From assembly GCA_023460155.1 (NCBI GenBank), contig JAEWRF010000081.1, positions 1 to 6,557 of the forward strand: a DNA stretch of 6,557 bases, given 5' to 3'. The DNA comes from Bacillota bacterium (GTDB lineage Bacteria > Bacillota > Clostridia > Oscillospirales > Acutalibacteraceae). Made by a program: the position numbers and the translations under genes. This document shows positions 5,953-6,557 of the stretch, piece after piece. The notes under the pieces were generated by a model. The model made no database searches. It was given only the letters and a program-made list of their open reading frames with translations, and had not been told where the DNA came from. The number at the start of each line of letters is the position of its first letter. The stretch's first letter is position 1.

Positions 5953-6557
5953 ATGGCTGAAAATCTGCGCATTACCACACCGGTTCCTACCAGTGACAGC
6001 CTTATAAAGCCAAATTCCGCCGTCGGCAGTCCGGCCGTGGATGCGGCGGACCCCACGCGTGTGACCAAGCCCAGCACGCAGGAGCAGAATACGAACAGTC
6101 AGTCGATGGATCTGCTGCTCAGCGGGGAATCCGTCTTTGGAAAATTCATTGAGCAGCTCCGTCAGGCGCCCACTCTCTCACAGACTCTGGGGAAAGTGTT
6201 TTTTGACCTGGCCCGGCGGCAGGAGGTTCTGCCCGATGCCTTTCCGGCCGACTCCCCCCTGAAACTGTTCGCGCAGGGAATCTCCGGCAAAGAGGACATG
6301 CTTGATTCCATCCTGTTCCAGCAAAAGGACAGCACACTCTTTTCGGGCACGCTGTTCCAGACTCTGGGGATGCTTTCGGAGCACAGCGGGGACGGCGTTT
6401 TCGACCTGAACCTTGCGGAGTTTCTGAAAGCCTTCGACGGCTTCCGGTCCGCGCCGAGCACTCTGCTGGCGGTAAAGGCCAATCTGGAATCCATCCGCCG
6501 GCAGCTTCCGCCCCCTTACCGGGAGCAGCTGCAAAAAGCGGCGCAGAAGCTCTCCAC
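5953..6557 (+). CDS. Unrecognised protein divergent from cheA (3' end outside window)
   Basis: The frame opens at ATG 5953 and stays open to the right edge (201 codons plus two bases). AAGAGGTG lies seven bases upstream, a convincing ribosome site. I do not recognise the family. Residues 1-50 are rich in Pro, Thr, Ser and Asn with no hydrophobic core, so there is no signal peptide and the tail is probably disordered. From about residue 51 (SMDLLLSGES, FGKFIEQLR) the sequence becomes a series of probable amphipathic helices separated by Pro/Gly turns (FFDLARRQ, LKLFAQG, LFQTLGMLSEH, LAEFLKAFDGF, LESIRRQLPPPYREQLQKAAQK). No transmembrane segment is visible. It shares a 147-base intergenic region with cheA, so co-regulation with chemotaxis is possible. 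A flagellar or chemotaxis accessory role is a guess from position only. Codon and base use resemble the neighbours, so there is no sign of recent transfer. Confidence 0.8.
   Translation, partial: MAENLRITTPVPTSDSLIKPNSAVGSPAVDAADPTRVTKPSTQEQNTNSQSMDLLLSGESVFGKFIEQLRQAPTLSQTLGKVFFDLARRQEVLPDAFPADSPLKLFAQGISGKEDMLDSILFQQKDSTLFSGTLFQTLGMLSEHSGDGVFDLNLAEFLKAFDGFRSAPSTLLAVKANLESIRRQLPPPYREQLQKAAQKLS

Noticed and set aside
6178..6534. Overlapping minus-strand open frames at the right end (6146-6534)
   Set aside because: They are antisense to the gene starting at 5953, which has a good ribosome site and continuous frame; none of the antisense frames has a supporting ribosome site.

Overview
The window is a bacterial chemotaxis locus. 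It has four genes on the minus strand, which in transcription order are cheA, cheR, cheB and a membrane chemoreceptor (MCP). A divergent, unrecognised gene runs rightward off the right edge. Strong Shine-Dalgarno sites, a five-domain CheA with a P2 domain, an MCP with a Cache sensor and two HAMP-like units, and sigma-D-like boxes together suggest a motile Firmicute, probably a fairly GC-rich clostridial (Oscillospiraceae-like) bacterium. That placement is inference; no taxonomic marker is present.

Layout: positions 1-1559 (minus) hold the first 519 residues of the MCP, whose C-terminal signalling tip lies beyond the left edge. Positions 1560-1875 are non-coding and rich in inverted repeats. 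This stretch contains the end of the che transcript and a possible structured leader for the MCP. Positions 1876-5805 (minus) are a tight cheA-cheR-cheB cluster, with gaps of 46 and 5 bases. Positions 5806-5952 are a short AT-rich divergent promoter region. From 5953 a plus-strand gene of unknown function begins, with 201 codons visible.

How they work together: the receptor controls autophosphorylation of CheA on its HPt histidine. CheR methylates receptor glutamates and CheB removes those methyl groups. CheW, CheY, CheC/CheD and CheV are not in this window and must lie elsewhere.

The clearest anomaly is in CheB. Its esterase catalytic triad is intact, but its receiver domain has lysine where the phosphorylated aspartate should be, and has lost other switch residues. 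CheA-dependent control of demethylation is therefore probably absent or altered. Two further points deserve attention: mutually exclusive helices in the MCP leader, and the unidentified gene divergent from cheA. I found no mobile element, CRISPR array, tRNA or rRNA.
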